DNA of 10,678 bases. Origin: an uncultured bacterium (lineage in GTDB: Bacteria > Pseudomonadota > Alphaproteobacteria > Rhodospirillales > Rhodospirillaceae). Below are positions 1 to 6,305 of this stretch, piece by piece. Numbering within the stretch: the first letter of the stretch is position 1; every line of letters starts with the position of its first letter. The DNA is taken from contig CAITZE010000204.1 in NCBI GenBank assembly GCA_903896775.1, forward strand, positions 1 to 10,678, written 5' to 3'. The position numbers and the translations under genes are program-made. Under the pieces are notes generated by a model that saw only the letters and a list, made by a program, of their open reading frames with translations, did not search any database and was not told where the DNA came from.

Positions 1-642
1 CACGTCGGCGACATCGGTCACATGGTCGACGAATTTTCAGCCTTCGCCCGTCTGCCAGCCGCAGTGCTCAAATCCGCGGACATTGGCGCCATCATTCGCG
101 ATGCCGTGATGTTGCAGCGTCATGGCTATCCGCACATCACCTTTGCCACTGAAATTCCGGAAGAGCTCCACCGCTTGCGGTGTGATGCGCGCCAGGTCGG
201 GCAAGCTTTGACCAACGTCTTGAAGAACGCGGTTGAGGCTGTGGATGCGCGCTTTGGCGGCGTTAACGCTGCTTCCGGAAAAAAGGGCGACGGCCGTACC
301 ATTGTGCGGCTGGAACAAGACGACCGCGGCACGGCAATTCGCGTAATCGACAACGGTGTAGGTCTGCCTCATTCCGAGCGCGAACGCCTCACGGAGCCAT
401 ATGTCACCACGCGAGCTAAGGGCACTGGCCTTGGTCTCGCTATCGTCAAAAAGATCCTGGAAGATCATGGCGGCGGCGTGACGCTCGAAGACGCGCCCGC
501 CGCGCCGGGTGATAGCCCAAGCGGTGCCCAAGTTACGCTACATTTCCCTGCAACTCTGGCGGTTGGCGGCACGGACGGCGCGATCACTGAAAACGTGATT
601 ACTCCGAGTGTGCGTCCGCGCAACTTGCTGGCCGGAGAGTAA
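1..642 (+). CDS. ntrY: Nitrogen-regulation sensor histidine kinase NtrY, C-terminal part (5' truncated by window)
   Basis: This is the last 213 codons of a membrane sensor histidine kinase that would phosphorylate the NtrX protein encoded just downstream. The frame is open from base 1, so the gene begins outside the window; the ATG at 22 is internal. What remains is the end of the dimerisation/phosphoacceptor helix (HVGDIGHMVDEFSAF, typical of NtrY) and the whole HATPase_c domain: an N-box (NVLKNAVEAV, about nt 214-243), G1 box (DNGVGLP, nt 349-369) and G2 box (GTGLGLA, nt 421-441). The sensor segments, HAMP/PAS region and H-box histidine are not visible. The stop lies 4 nt before the ntrX start, so the two are almost certainly co-transcribed. 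The NtrY name rests on the motifs plus the adjacent ntrX; a generic NtrB-like kinase is the less likely alternative. Confidence 0.93.
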   Translation, partial: HVGDIGHMVDEFSAFARLPAAVLKSADIGAIIRDAVMLQRHGYPHITFATEIPEELHRLRCDARQVGQALTNVLKNAVEAVDARFGGVNAASGKKGDGRTIVRLEQDDRGTAIRVIDNGVGLPHSERERLTEPYVTTRAKGTGLGLAIVKKILEDHGGGVTLEDAPAAPGDSPSGAQVTLHFPATLAVGGTDGAITENVITPSVRPRNLLAGE

Positions 643-646
643 AGTC

Positions 647-2098
647 ATGGTTCAAAATTCATCTTCCGCAATTGCTGATATTCTCATTGTCGACGACGAA
701 GTTGATATCCGCACCGCTATTGCCGGAATACTTCAAGACGAGGGCTTTGCCACGCGCGATGCTGCGTCTAGCGAACAAGCTTTGGAGCAAATCAAAACGC
801 GTGCGCCTGCGGCGGTCATTCTCGACATCTGGCTGGAAGGTAGCAAGCTGGACGGATTGCAAGTGCTGGCGGCCATCAAAACGATGCGCCCGGGCGTGCC
901 CGTCATCATGATCTCCGGGCACGGCACGATTGCGACAGCCGTTGAAGCTATCAAACAAGGCGCCTACGATTTTATCGAGAAGCCTTTTGAAGCAGATCGC
1001 CTCCTTCTGGTGCTCGGCCGTGCCCTCGAAGCCGCGCGCCTCAAGCGCGAAAACCTGGAGCTGAAAAGCCGGGCAGGGGAACCCGAGGTACTGATCGGCG
1101 TTTGCCCAGCAATCGTCTCTCTTCGTCGCACCATCGAGCGTGTAGGCCCGACCGGATCGCGTGTGCTGATTACCGGACCGGCGGGTTCGGGTAAGGAAAT
1201 CGTTGCGCGCCAAATTCATATGAGTTCGCCGCGTGCGCGGAATCCTTTTGTCGTCGTTAACTGCGCTTCATTGCATCCCGACCGCATGAACGAGATCCTG
1301 TTCGGCGCACAGAATGCCGGCACCGATGCACCCTTGGGTCTTTTGGAACGCGCCGACGGCGGCACACTGATGCTGGACGAAGTCGCAGACATGCCTCTGG
1401 CGACCCAGAGCAGCATCATCCGTATCCTTCAAGATCAGCGCGTGGAACGCATCAACGGTCAGGCCGCCGTCGATATCGACGTGCGCGTGATCGCCACAAC
1501 CAATCGCGATCTCCGAGCCGAGATTAAGAAGGGCTTGTTCCGTGAAGAGTTGTTTTATCGCTTGAGTGTCGTGCCGGTGCTGGTCCCGGCCTTGGAAGAT
1601 CGCCGTGAAGATATCCCTGACCTCATTCGCCATCTCATGGACCGAGCCGCCACAGCAGCCGGCTTGCCACGCCGCGTTTTGGGTGAAGATGCTGTGGCCG
1701 CGCTACAGACCTATCCCTGGCCTGGGAATGTGCGCCAACTTCGTAACGTCATCGAAGGCTTACTGATTATGGCGCCCGGCAGTGCCAGCGATCCGATCCG
1801 TGCCGACATGCTGCCAGCCGATATCAACAATGACACGCCACAGATTCTTAAATTGCAGCGTTCCGACGAAATCATGACCTTGCCGCTGCGCGAGGCCCGC
1901 GAGATGTTCGAACGCGAATATCTCATGGCCCAAGTGGTGCGCTATGGCGGCAATATTTCTCGTACGGCCGACTTTGTCGGCATGGAACGCTCAGCTCTGC
2001 ATCGCAAGCTAAAGTCCCTCGGCGTGTCCACTGATGCCCGCAACCGTCGCGACAATGGTAACGGCAACGGCGAAGACATCACATCTAACCCCTCCTGA
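647..2098 (+). CDS. ntrX: Response regulator NtrX, AAA+ sigma54-activator-like but lacking the GAFTGA motif
   Basis: A 483-residue NtrC-family response regulator, partner of NtrY. Start chosen at ATG 647 because GGAGAG (634-639) precedes it by 7 nt; the GTG at 608 lies inside ntrY. The receiver domain (about 10-125) has acidic pair D16/D17, phosphoacceptor D60, S90 and K112. The AAA+ domain (about 148-385) has a Walker A variant (GPAGSGKE, 177-184), Walker B (LMLDEV, 241-246), an ATTNR sensor I stretch and a WPGNVRQL sensor II stretch. A Fis-type helix-turn-helix lies near the C-terminus (GGNISRTADFVGMERSALHR). The sigma54-contacting GAFTGA loop, expected after ILFG (217-220), is absent and replaced by AQNAGTDA. 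Loss of this loop is known in alphaproteobacterial NtrX, so it may act as a repressor or sigma70-type activator. In the family, NtrYX controls nitrogen, redox and envelope functions. Confidence 0.95.
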   Translation: MVQNSSSAIADILIVDDEVDIRTAIAGILQDEGFATRDAASSEQALEQIKTRAPAAVILDIWLEGSKLDGLQVLAAIKTMRPGVPVIMISGHGTIATAVEAIKQGAYDFIEKPFEADRLLLVLGRALEAARLKRENLELKSRAGEPEVLIGVCPAIVSLRRTIERVGPTGSRVLITGPAGSGKEIVARQIHMSSPRARNPFVVVNCASLHPDRMNEILFGAQNAGTDAPLGLLERADGGTLMLDEVADMPLATQSSIIRILQDQRVERINGQAAVDIDVRVIATTNRDLRAEIKKGLFREELFYRLSVVPVLVPALEDRREDIPDLIRHLMDRAATAAGLPRRVLGEDAVAALQTYPWPGNVRQLRNVIEGLLIMAPGSASDPIRADMLPADINNDTPQILKLQRSDEIMTLPLREAREMFEREYLMAQVVRYGGNISRTADFVGMERSALHRKLKSLGVSTDARNRRDNGNGNGEDITSNPS

Positions 2099-2114
2099 CG
2101 GCGATCCGCGTCCC

Positions 2115-2987
2115 ATGTCTCACATTGCTTACGTCAACGGCCGCTATCTCCCGCAACGGCTTGCCCAAGTTAATATCGAAGATCGCGGCTATCAGTTTGC
2201 CGACGGTGTCTATGAGGTCATGTGCATCTGGAATGGGGTGCCAGCCGACTACGCTGCGCACGTCGTCAGGCTGAACCGTTCTCTAAAAGAATTGCGGATG
2301 GCAGCGCCGGCCAGTGATGGCGCGTTGCGCCTGATTATCCAAGAAGTCGTCCGCCGCAATCTTGTGGAAAAGGGCACCGTTTACATTCAAGTGAATCGCG
2401 GTGTGTCCCCGCGCGCCCACCCGTTTCCGAGCCCCAACGTGAAGCCCAGTCTTATCGTCACCGCGAAACATGGAGCAGGTCCGCCTGAGTCTGTGGCCGA
2501 AGCCGGCGTGAAAGTCATCGCGTTGCCCGATTTGCGTTGGAAGCGCTGCGATATCAAAACCGTCGGGCTTTTGCCGAACACATTGGCAAAACAGGCTGCG
2601 AGCGAAGCTAAAGCTTTCGAAGCTTTGCTGCATCTCGACGGCACGGTAACAGAAGCCAGTTCCTCTAATGCCTGGATGGTCACACCCGACAAAACCATTG
2701 TCACCCATCCGACGACAAATTCAATTCTGGGCGGCGTCACACGGGCGACCGTCATTAAGATCGCGCGCGATGCCGGCTACGAGGTGGAAGAGCGGGCCTT
2801 TACATTGAAAGAAGCCCTCAAAGCCAAAGAGGTTTTCCTCACCGGAACGACCACTTTTGTCATGCCCGTCGTGCAGATCGATGAGCAGACTGTCGCGAAT
2901 GGATCACCCGGCACCATCGCATTGGACCTCCGCCAACGTTACCGGGCTTATATGGACAGCCTGACGGAAGCAGCTTGGAATGCTTGA
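2115..2987 (+). CDS. dat: D-amino-acid aminotransferase (D-alanine transaminase), PLP fold type IV
   Basis: A 290-residue class IV PLP aminotransferase, predicted to interconvert D-alanine and 2-oxoglutarate with pyruvate and D-glutamate in the cytoplasm, supplying D-amino acids for peptidoglycan. ATG 2115 is chosen because MSHIAYVNGRYLP matches the usual family N-terminus; the longer frame from 2034 overlaps ntrX. By motif alignment with Bacillus D-AAT, K148 (RCDIK) is the Schiff-base lysine, E180 (VTE) the residue contacting the pyridine nitrogen, and Y33 (DGVYEV), R100 and H102 (RGVSPRAH) the carboxylate-binding residues that favour D-amino acids over branched-chain L-amino acids. It follows ntrX by 16 nt without a strong Shine-Dalgarno sequence and overlaps the next gene by 8 nt. 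Branched-chain aminotransferase or aminodeoxychorismate lyase are less likely because of the RxH motif. Confidence 0.9.
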   Translation: MSHIAYVNGRYLPQRLAQVNIEDRGYQFADGVYEVMCIWNGVPADYAAHVVRLNRSLKELRMAAPASDGALRLIIQEVVRRNLVEKGTVYIQVNRGVSPRAHPFPSPNVKPSLIVTAKHGAGPPESVAEAGVKVIALPDLRWKRCDIKTVGLLPNTLAKQAASEAKAFEALLHLDGTVTEASSSNAWMVTPDKTIVTHPTTNSILGGVTRATVIKIARDAGYEVEERAFTLKEALKAKEVFLTGTTTFVMPVVQIDEQTVANGSPGTIALDLRQRYRAYMDSLTEAAWNA

Positions 2988-3639
2988 GACACAAACTAAG
3001 CTGACACGCCCAAAGGCCATCTTATTCGACTGGGACAACACCCTTGTCGATACCTGGCCGTGCATTGGCCGGGCGACGAACATCACCCTTGAAGCTATGG
3101 GTCATAGGCCGTGGACACCGGTCGAGATCAAAGAACGTGTGGCCGGGTCTTTGCGCGATATGTTTCCGGTGCTCTTCGGAGACCGCTGGGAAGAAGCGCG
3201 GGAAATCTTTTATCGCGCGTTTGAAGAAGTTCACCTCGAAGTGCTCGTCGCCGCACCCGGCGCCGAAGAAATGTTACGGGCCGCCGCAGAGTCCGGGATT
3301 TATCTCGGTGTCGTCAGCAATAAAACCGGCAAATACCTACGGACTGAAGCCGACCATTTAGGTTGGACAGGGCTCTTCGGCCGGCTTGTCGGCGCTCAAG
3401 ACGCTACCCGCGATAAACCCGCATCCGATCCTATCCACCTCGCTTTGCTGCAAAGCGGTATCGCCGCCGGGCCGGAGGTTTGGTTCGTGGGCGATGCACC
3501 GATCGACGTGCTTTGCGGCCGATCCGCCGGATGCAGCACAATTTTTGTGGGGACAGTCCCTCACACAATGACCGAACAACCTGACCATATAGTGGCGGAT
3601 TGCAAGGCTTTGGCGGGACTTGTCCGGTCTAGCCTGTGA
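2980..3639 (+). CDS. HAD-superfamily phosphatase, phosphoglycolate-phosphatase-like
   Basis: A 219-residue haloacid-dehalogenase-fold hydrolase with all four catalytic motifs: motif I FDWDNTLVDTW with nucleophile D17 and acid/base D19; motif II S113 (VVSNK); motif III K146 (RDKPASDP); motif IV GDAPID with D172 and D176. The roughly 70-residue helical stretch between motifs I and II is a C1-type cap, as in the Gph/phosphoglycolate phosphatase group. It is expected to dephosphorylate a small phosphorylated metabolite in the cytoplasm; the substrate cannot be read from sequence. The ATG at 2980 overlaps the aminotransferase stop by 8 nt, so translation is probably coupled. GGAAG at 2965-2969 may serve as ribosome binding site. 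It ends the ntrYX transcript before the hfq leader. Gph itself is possible, but the location next to an aminotransferase suggests a different physiological substrate. Confidence 0.87.
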   Translation: MLETQTKLTRPKAILFDWDNTLVDTWPCIGRATNITLEAMGHRPWTPVEIKERVAGSLRDMFPVLFGDRWEEAREIFYRAFEEVHLEVLVAAPGAEEMLRAAAESGIYLGVVSNKTGKYLRTEADHLGWTGLFGRLVGAQDATRDKPASDPIHLALLQSGIAAGPEVWFVGDAPIDVLCGRSAGCSTIFVGTVPHTMTEQPDHIVADCKALAGLVRSSL

Positions 3640-3670
3640 CTTACATAAAGGGCCGGCGCCGGATACGCGG

Positions 3671-3700
3671 TTGACCCCTTTCATGGAAAAATTCTAGAAA
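3671..3700 (+). promoter_or_regulatory. Possible sigma70-type promoter for hfq
   Basis: TTGACC at 3671-3676 matches the -35 consensus at five of six positions. After an 18-nt spacer, TAGAAA at 3695-3700 matches the -10 consensus at four of six. This would give a leader of about 90 nt for hfq. The match is modest and found by eye only, and a heat-shock-type sigma factor could also use a TTGAC-type -35 element. Transcription may also enter from upstream genes. Confidence 0.35.
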
Positions 3701-3753
3701 TTAGGGGCGGACTCCCGTTAAAGGCGCCCGCGGCCCGAATGGGGCGAAGCCCG

Positions 3754-3786
3754 ATAAGAAAATAAAGAAAAAACAACCAAGAACAG
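3754..3786 (+). promoter_or_regulatory. A-rich leader tract, possible Hfq autoregulatory binding site
   Basis: The 33 nt just upstream of the hfq ribosome binding site are almost entirely purine and A-rich, with A-purine-N triplets such as AAG, AAA, AAG, AAA, AAA. Such A-R-N repeats are the known ligand of the Hfq distal face, and Hfq represses its own translation in E. coli. That it does so here is inference: the tract may simply be an unstructured translation enhancer. Confidence 0.35.
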
Positions 3787-3797
3787 GTGCCACGCCA

Positions 3798-4061
3798 ATG
3801 CCCGCCGAAAAAGCACAGAACGTCCAGGACGTCTTTCTCAACGCGATCCGTAAGCATAAGACACCCGTGACCGTGTTCCTGGTCAACGGCGTTAAACTGC
3901 AGGGAATTGTCACCTGGTTCGACAATTTCTCCATGCTACTGCGGCGGGACGGACATACCCAGTTGGTCTATAAGCATGCGATATCGACGGTCATGCCGTC
4001 CGCACCGGTTCAGCTGTTTGAACCCAAAGATGAGGCAGGCGGGTCGGACGCGGCGGAATAA
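3798..4061 (+). CDS. hfq: RNA chaperone Hfq
   Basis: An 87-residue Sm-like protein that forms a hexameric ring, binds small RNAs and mRNAs and promotes their pairing. The Sm1 motif (residues about 25-55, VFLVNGVKLQGIVTWFDNF) and Sm2 motif (LVYKHAISTVMP) are both intact, including the proximal-face KHA of the YKH signature. The N-terminal QDVFLNAIRKHK carries only a weak rim patch (RKHK instead of the RRER of E. coli), as usual in Alphaproteobacteria. The C-terminal tail is short and acidic (DEAGGSDAAE). The ATG at 3798 is preceded by AGGTG at 3785-3789 with 8-nt spacing. It lies upstream of hflX, the common hfq-hflX pairing. Confidence 0.97.
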   Translation: MPAEKAQNVQDVFLNAIRKHKTPVTVFLVNGVKLQGIVTWFDNFSMLLRRDGHTQLVYKHAISTVMPSAPVQLFEPKDEAGGSDAAE

Positions 4062-4093
4062 CGCCGCGGTTCAGACCCAGCTTTACAATCGAT

Positions 4094-5407
4094 TTGCACA
4101 CAACATCTAAGGCCGCCACGACCACCGTCATCGTTCATCCCCGCCTGAAAAAGCGAGTGGCTGAAGAGGACGGTTACGGCGAACGCTCGCGTCTGGAAGA
4201 GGCGCGAGGGCTGGCTGCTGCCATTAGCCTCAATGTCTTGCACGCCGAGGCGGTGAATATCGCCAAGCCAAATCCGGCGACGTTTTTGGGTGAGGGAACG
4301 GTCGAACGCTTGGCCGATTTCATCAAAGAAAATGTCGTCGAGTTGGTCGTGGTAGATGGGCATCTGTCGCCTGGACAACAGCGCAATCTGGAAAAAGCCT
4401 GGAACGCCAAAGTCATCGATCGGACAGGTTTGATCCTGGAAATCTTCGGCGAACGCGCGCGGACGCGCGAAGGGCAGCTGCAGGTCGAGCTTGCGCATTT
4501 GTCATATCAAAAAAGCCGGCTGGTGCGCAGTTGGACCCACCTTGAGCGTCAGCGCGGCGGTTTCGGTTTCTTGGGCGGTCCCGGTGAAACCCAGATCGAA
4601 ATCGACCGGCGCTTGATCGGCGAGCGCATCGTCCGTCTCAAAAAAGAGCTTGAGACGGTGACGCGTACGCGAGGGTTACACCGCGAAGCACGCCGGCGCA
4701 TCCCTTATCCGATTGTGGCCCTGGTGGGTTACACCAATGCCGGCAAGTCGACGCTCTTCAATACGCTGACATCCTCGGATGTCGTGGCCATGGATCAGCT
4801 GTTCGCAACGCTCGATCCCACCATGCGTCAGTTAAAACTGCCTTCGGGACGCACAGTGATTCTTTCCGATACGGTCGGGTTTGTCTCGGATTTGCCGCAC
4901 GAGTTGGTGGCGGCATTTCGCGCAACTCTAGAAGAAGTTCTGGAAGCCGATGTCATCGTTCATGTGCGCGACATCCCCCATCCAGAGAGCGAAGCGCAAA
5001 AGCGCGATGTGGAAGATGTGCTGAAACAGCTGGGCGTCGAGGCCGATGCAAATAACCCGGTCATCGAAGCGTTGAATAAGATCGACTTGCTCGACACCGA
5101 TGAACAGAGGGCCGTTATAAGTGCGGCGGCGCGTGGACCCGATCAAGTGGCGCTGTCGGCCCTGACCGGCAAGGGCACCGACCGCTTGCTCGATATCGTC
5201 GATCACGAGTTAGGCCGCCGCCGTAAAGCACTGCATGTCACCGTGCCACTCGAAGACGGCGAGACGATCGCTTGGCTGTACCGGCGCGGCGAAGTGCTTA
5301 AACGTAATGACAATGATACCGCTGCACGCATCTCGGTTCTTTTGGATGCGGCTGATACCGCGCGTCTGGAGAAGCGCGGAATTACGCTCCAGCGCGCCGC
5401 GGAATGA
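4094..5407 (+). CDS. hflX: Ribosome-associated GTPase HflX
   Basis: A 437-residue HflX/ObgE-class GTPase. In the family it binds the 50S subunit and splits stalled or heat-damaged ribosomes. The N-terminal HflX domain (about 10-200) includes NPATFLGEG and a glycine-rich linker GGFGFLGGPGETQIE (155-169). The G domain follows: G1 GYTNAGKST (212-220), a G2-region ATLDPTMR, G3 DTVGF (259-263), G4 NKID (328-331) and G5 SAL (355-357). The usual C-terminal domain is present and the length is normal. The frame is closed by a stop at 4031-4033 and contains no ATG or GTG before TTG 4094, 32 nt after the hfq stop, so TTG is the most likely start although its Shine-Dalgarno sequence is poor. It overlaps the next gene by 4 nt (ATGA), implying coupled translation. 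Confidence 0.95.
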   Translation: MHTTSKAATTTVIVHPRLKKRVAEEDGYGERSRLEEARGLAAAISLNVLHAEAVNIAKPNPATFLGEGTVERLADFIKENVVELVVVDGHLSPGQQRNLEKAWNAKVIDRTGLILEIFGERARTREGQLQVELAHLSYQKSRLVRSWTHLERQRGGFGFLGGPGETQIEIDRRLIGERIVRLKKELETVTRTRGLHREARRRIPYPIVALVGYTNAGKSTLFNTLTSSDVVAMDQLFATLDPTMRQLKLPSGRTVILSDTVGFVSDLPHELVAAFRATLEEVLEADVIVHVRDIPHPESEAQKRDVEDVLKQLGVEADANNPVIEALNKIDLLDTDEQRAVISAAARGPDQVALSALTGKGTDRLLDIVDHELGRRRKALHVTVPLEDGETIAWLYRRGEVLKRNDNDTAARISVLLDAADTARLEKRGITLQRAAE

Positions 5408-6216
5408 ATTTACCCGCAGGGCTCAGTGCGGCCACCATCGCGGCTATGCGCGAAGTTGCCGAAACGCATATCCTGCCGCGGTACAAAAAACTCGCTGAAA
5501 GCGATGTCCGCAGCAAAACTCATCCAGGCGATCTCGTCACCATCGCCGATGAGGAAAGCGAACGCGCCTTAACGCATACCCTTTCCGGCTTGCTGCCGGG
5601 TTCACGCGTCGTCGGGGAAGAGGCTGCTTCCGCAAATACAGACGTCCTCAATCACCTAGCGAGCGATGATCCCGTGTGGATCATCGATCCCATCGACGGC
5701 ACAGCGAACTTCGTCAATGGCGTCGCGCGTTTCGCCGTCATGGTCGCGCTGGTGCGCCAGGGCGAAACCCTCATGGGATGGATTCACGATCCCGTTGCTA
5801 ACCGGACTTTGTGGGCGGAGAAGGGGGCCGGTGCTTGGCTTGAGGAGACAGGGCAATCGCGCGCGTCCGTTCATCTGTCGCCGCTGCCGGGTGAGGCGCT
5901 GGCTGATTTGACGGCCGCGCTTTACAACCGCGAGCTCGTTAAACTCAAAGGCAAGTTCGCACGCAATATCCGTCTCGGTAGTGCTGCCCATGACTATTGG
6001 TCACTGACAGACGGGCGCTTGCATGTCTTAAGCTATCGCCGCATGAAGCCGTGGGATCACGCAGCTGGCGCGCTCATTCACCGTGAGGCCGGCGGTTACA
6101 ATCTGTTACTCTCGGGCAAGGCTTATGCACCCGCTGTGAAGGATCAAACGGGAATTCTTTGCGCGCCCAGCCAGAGAATCTGGGAAGCCGTCGCCGCCGC
6201 CAACCTCTCCACCTGA
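5404..6216 (+). CDS. Inositol-monophosphatase family phosphatase (possible histidinol-phosphatase or IMPase)
   Basis: A 270-residue Mg2+-dependent, Li+-sensitive-fold phosphatase. Metal-binding motifs are complete: E72 in GEE (71-73), WIIDPIDGTANF (92-103) with D95 and D98, and WDHAAG (217-222) with D218. GDLVTIAD (42-49) matches the conserved N-terminal region. Members hydrolyse inositol-1-phosphate, 3'-phosphoadenosine 5'-phosphate (CysQ), fructose-1,6-bisphosphate or histidinol phosphate (HisN); sequence alone does not separate these, and alphaproteobacterial HisN belongs to this fold. ATG 5404 shares its last two bases with the hflX stop TGA (overlap ATGA 5404-5407), so the pair is translationally coupled. 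E. coli SuhB, another member, also binds the transcription machinery, which makes the hfq-hflX location worth noting, but that role is not supported here by any visible motif. Confidence 0.9.
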   Translation: MNLPAGLSAATIAAMREVAETHILPRYKKLAESDVRSKTHPGDLVTIADEESERALTHTLSGLLPGSRVVGEEAASANTDVLNHLASDDPVWIIDPIDGTANFVNGVARFAVMVALVRQGETLMGWIHDPVANRTLWAEKGAGAWLEETGQSRASVHLSPLPGEALADLTAALYNRELVKLKGKFARNIRLGSAAHDYWSLTDGRLHVLSYRRMKPWDHAAGALIHREAGGYNLLLSGKAYAPAVKDQTGILCAPSQRIWEAVAAANLST

Positions 6217-6305
6217 TATTTTTCTGATAACTAGCTTTCGCCACCATTTCGCCGCAGTAAAGCGCTACAAGAATGAGCGTTATAAATCGCGGCGAGGGAG
6301 GGGGC
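6217..6305 (+). promoter_or_regulatory. Upstream region of the DUF3300 gene
   Basis: This 89-nt gap separates the IMPase-family gene from the DUF3300 gene. It ends in an unusually strong Shine-Dalgarno tract (GAGGGAGGGGG, 6294-6304), which decides the start at 6306. TATAAA at 6281-6286 could be a -10 element, but no acceptable -35 lies 16-18 nt upstream. No terminator hairpin for the preceding genes is evident. Confidence 0.4.

Larger units (their letters stand above)
3640..3797 (+). promoter_or_regulatory. hfq leader / intergenic region
   Basis: This 158-nt gap is the longest break in the block from ntrY to the IMPase gene and probably carries the hfq promoter and untranslated leader. From 5' to 3' it holds a perfect palindrome CCGGCGCCGG (3653-3662), a sigma70-like hexamer pair (3671-3700), a GC-rich segment able to form two competing short hairpins (CGCCC 3725-3729 with GGGCG 3742-3746, or GGGC 3742-3745 with GCCC 3749-3752 around a GAA loop), and an A-rich stretch just before the ribosome binding site. 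I see no intrinsic terminator with a T-run for the upstream genes, so read-through from the HAD gene is possible. Confidence 0.55.

Noticed and set aside
37..531. 164-residue minus-strand open frame inside ntrY
   Set aside because: It is opposite a coding frame with clear HATPase motifs; the translation shows no recognisable domain and is a shadow.
659..1219. 186-residue minus-strand open frame antisense to ntrX
   Set aside because: It is antisense to the receiver and AAA+ coding sequence, with no motif of its own; typical GC-rich shadow.
3645..3684. AAAGGG...CCCTTT hairpin around CCGGCGCCGG as an intrinsic terminator after the HAD gene
   Set aside because: The 23-nt loop is large, the palindrome leaves almost no loop of its own, and no T-run follows; the evidence for termination is insufficient.
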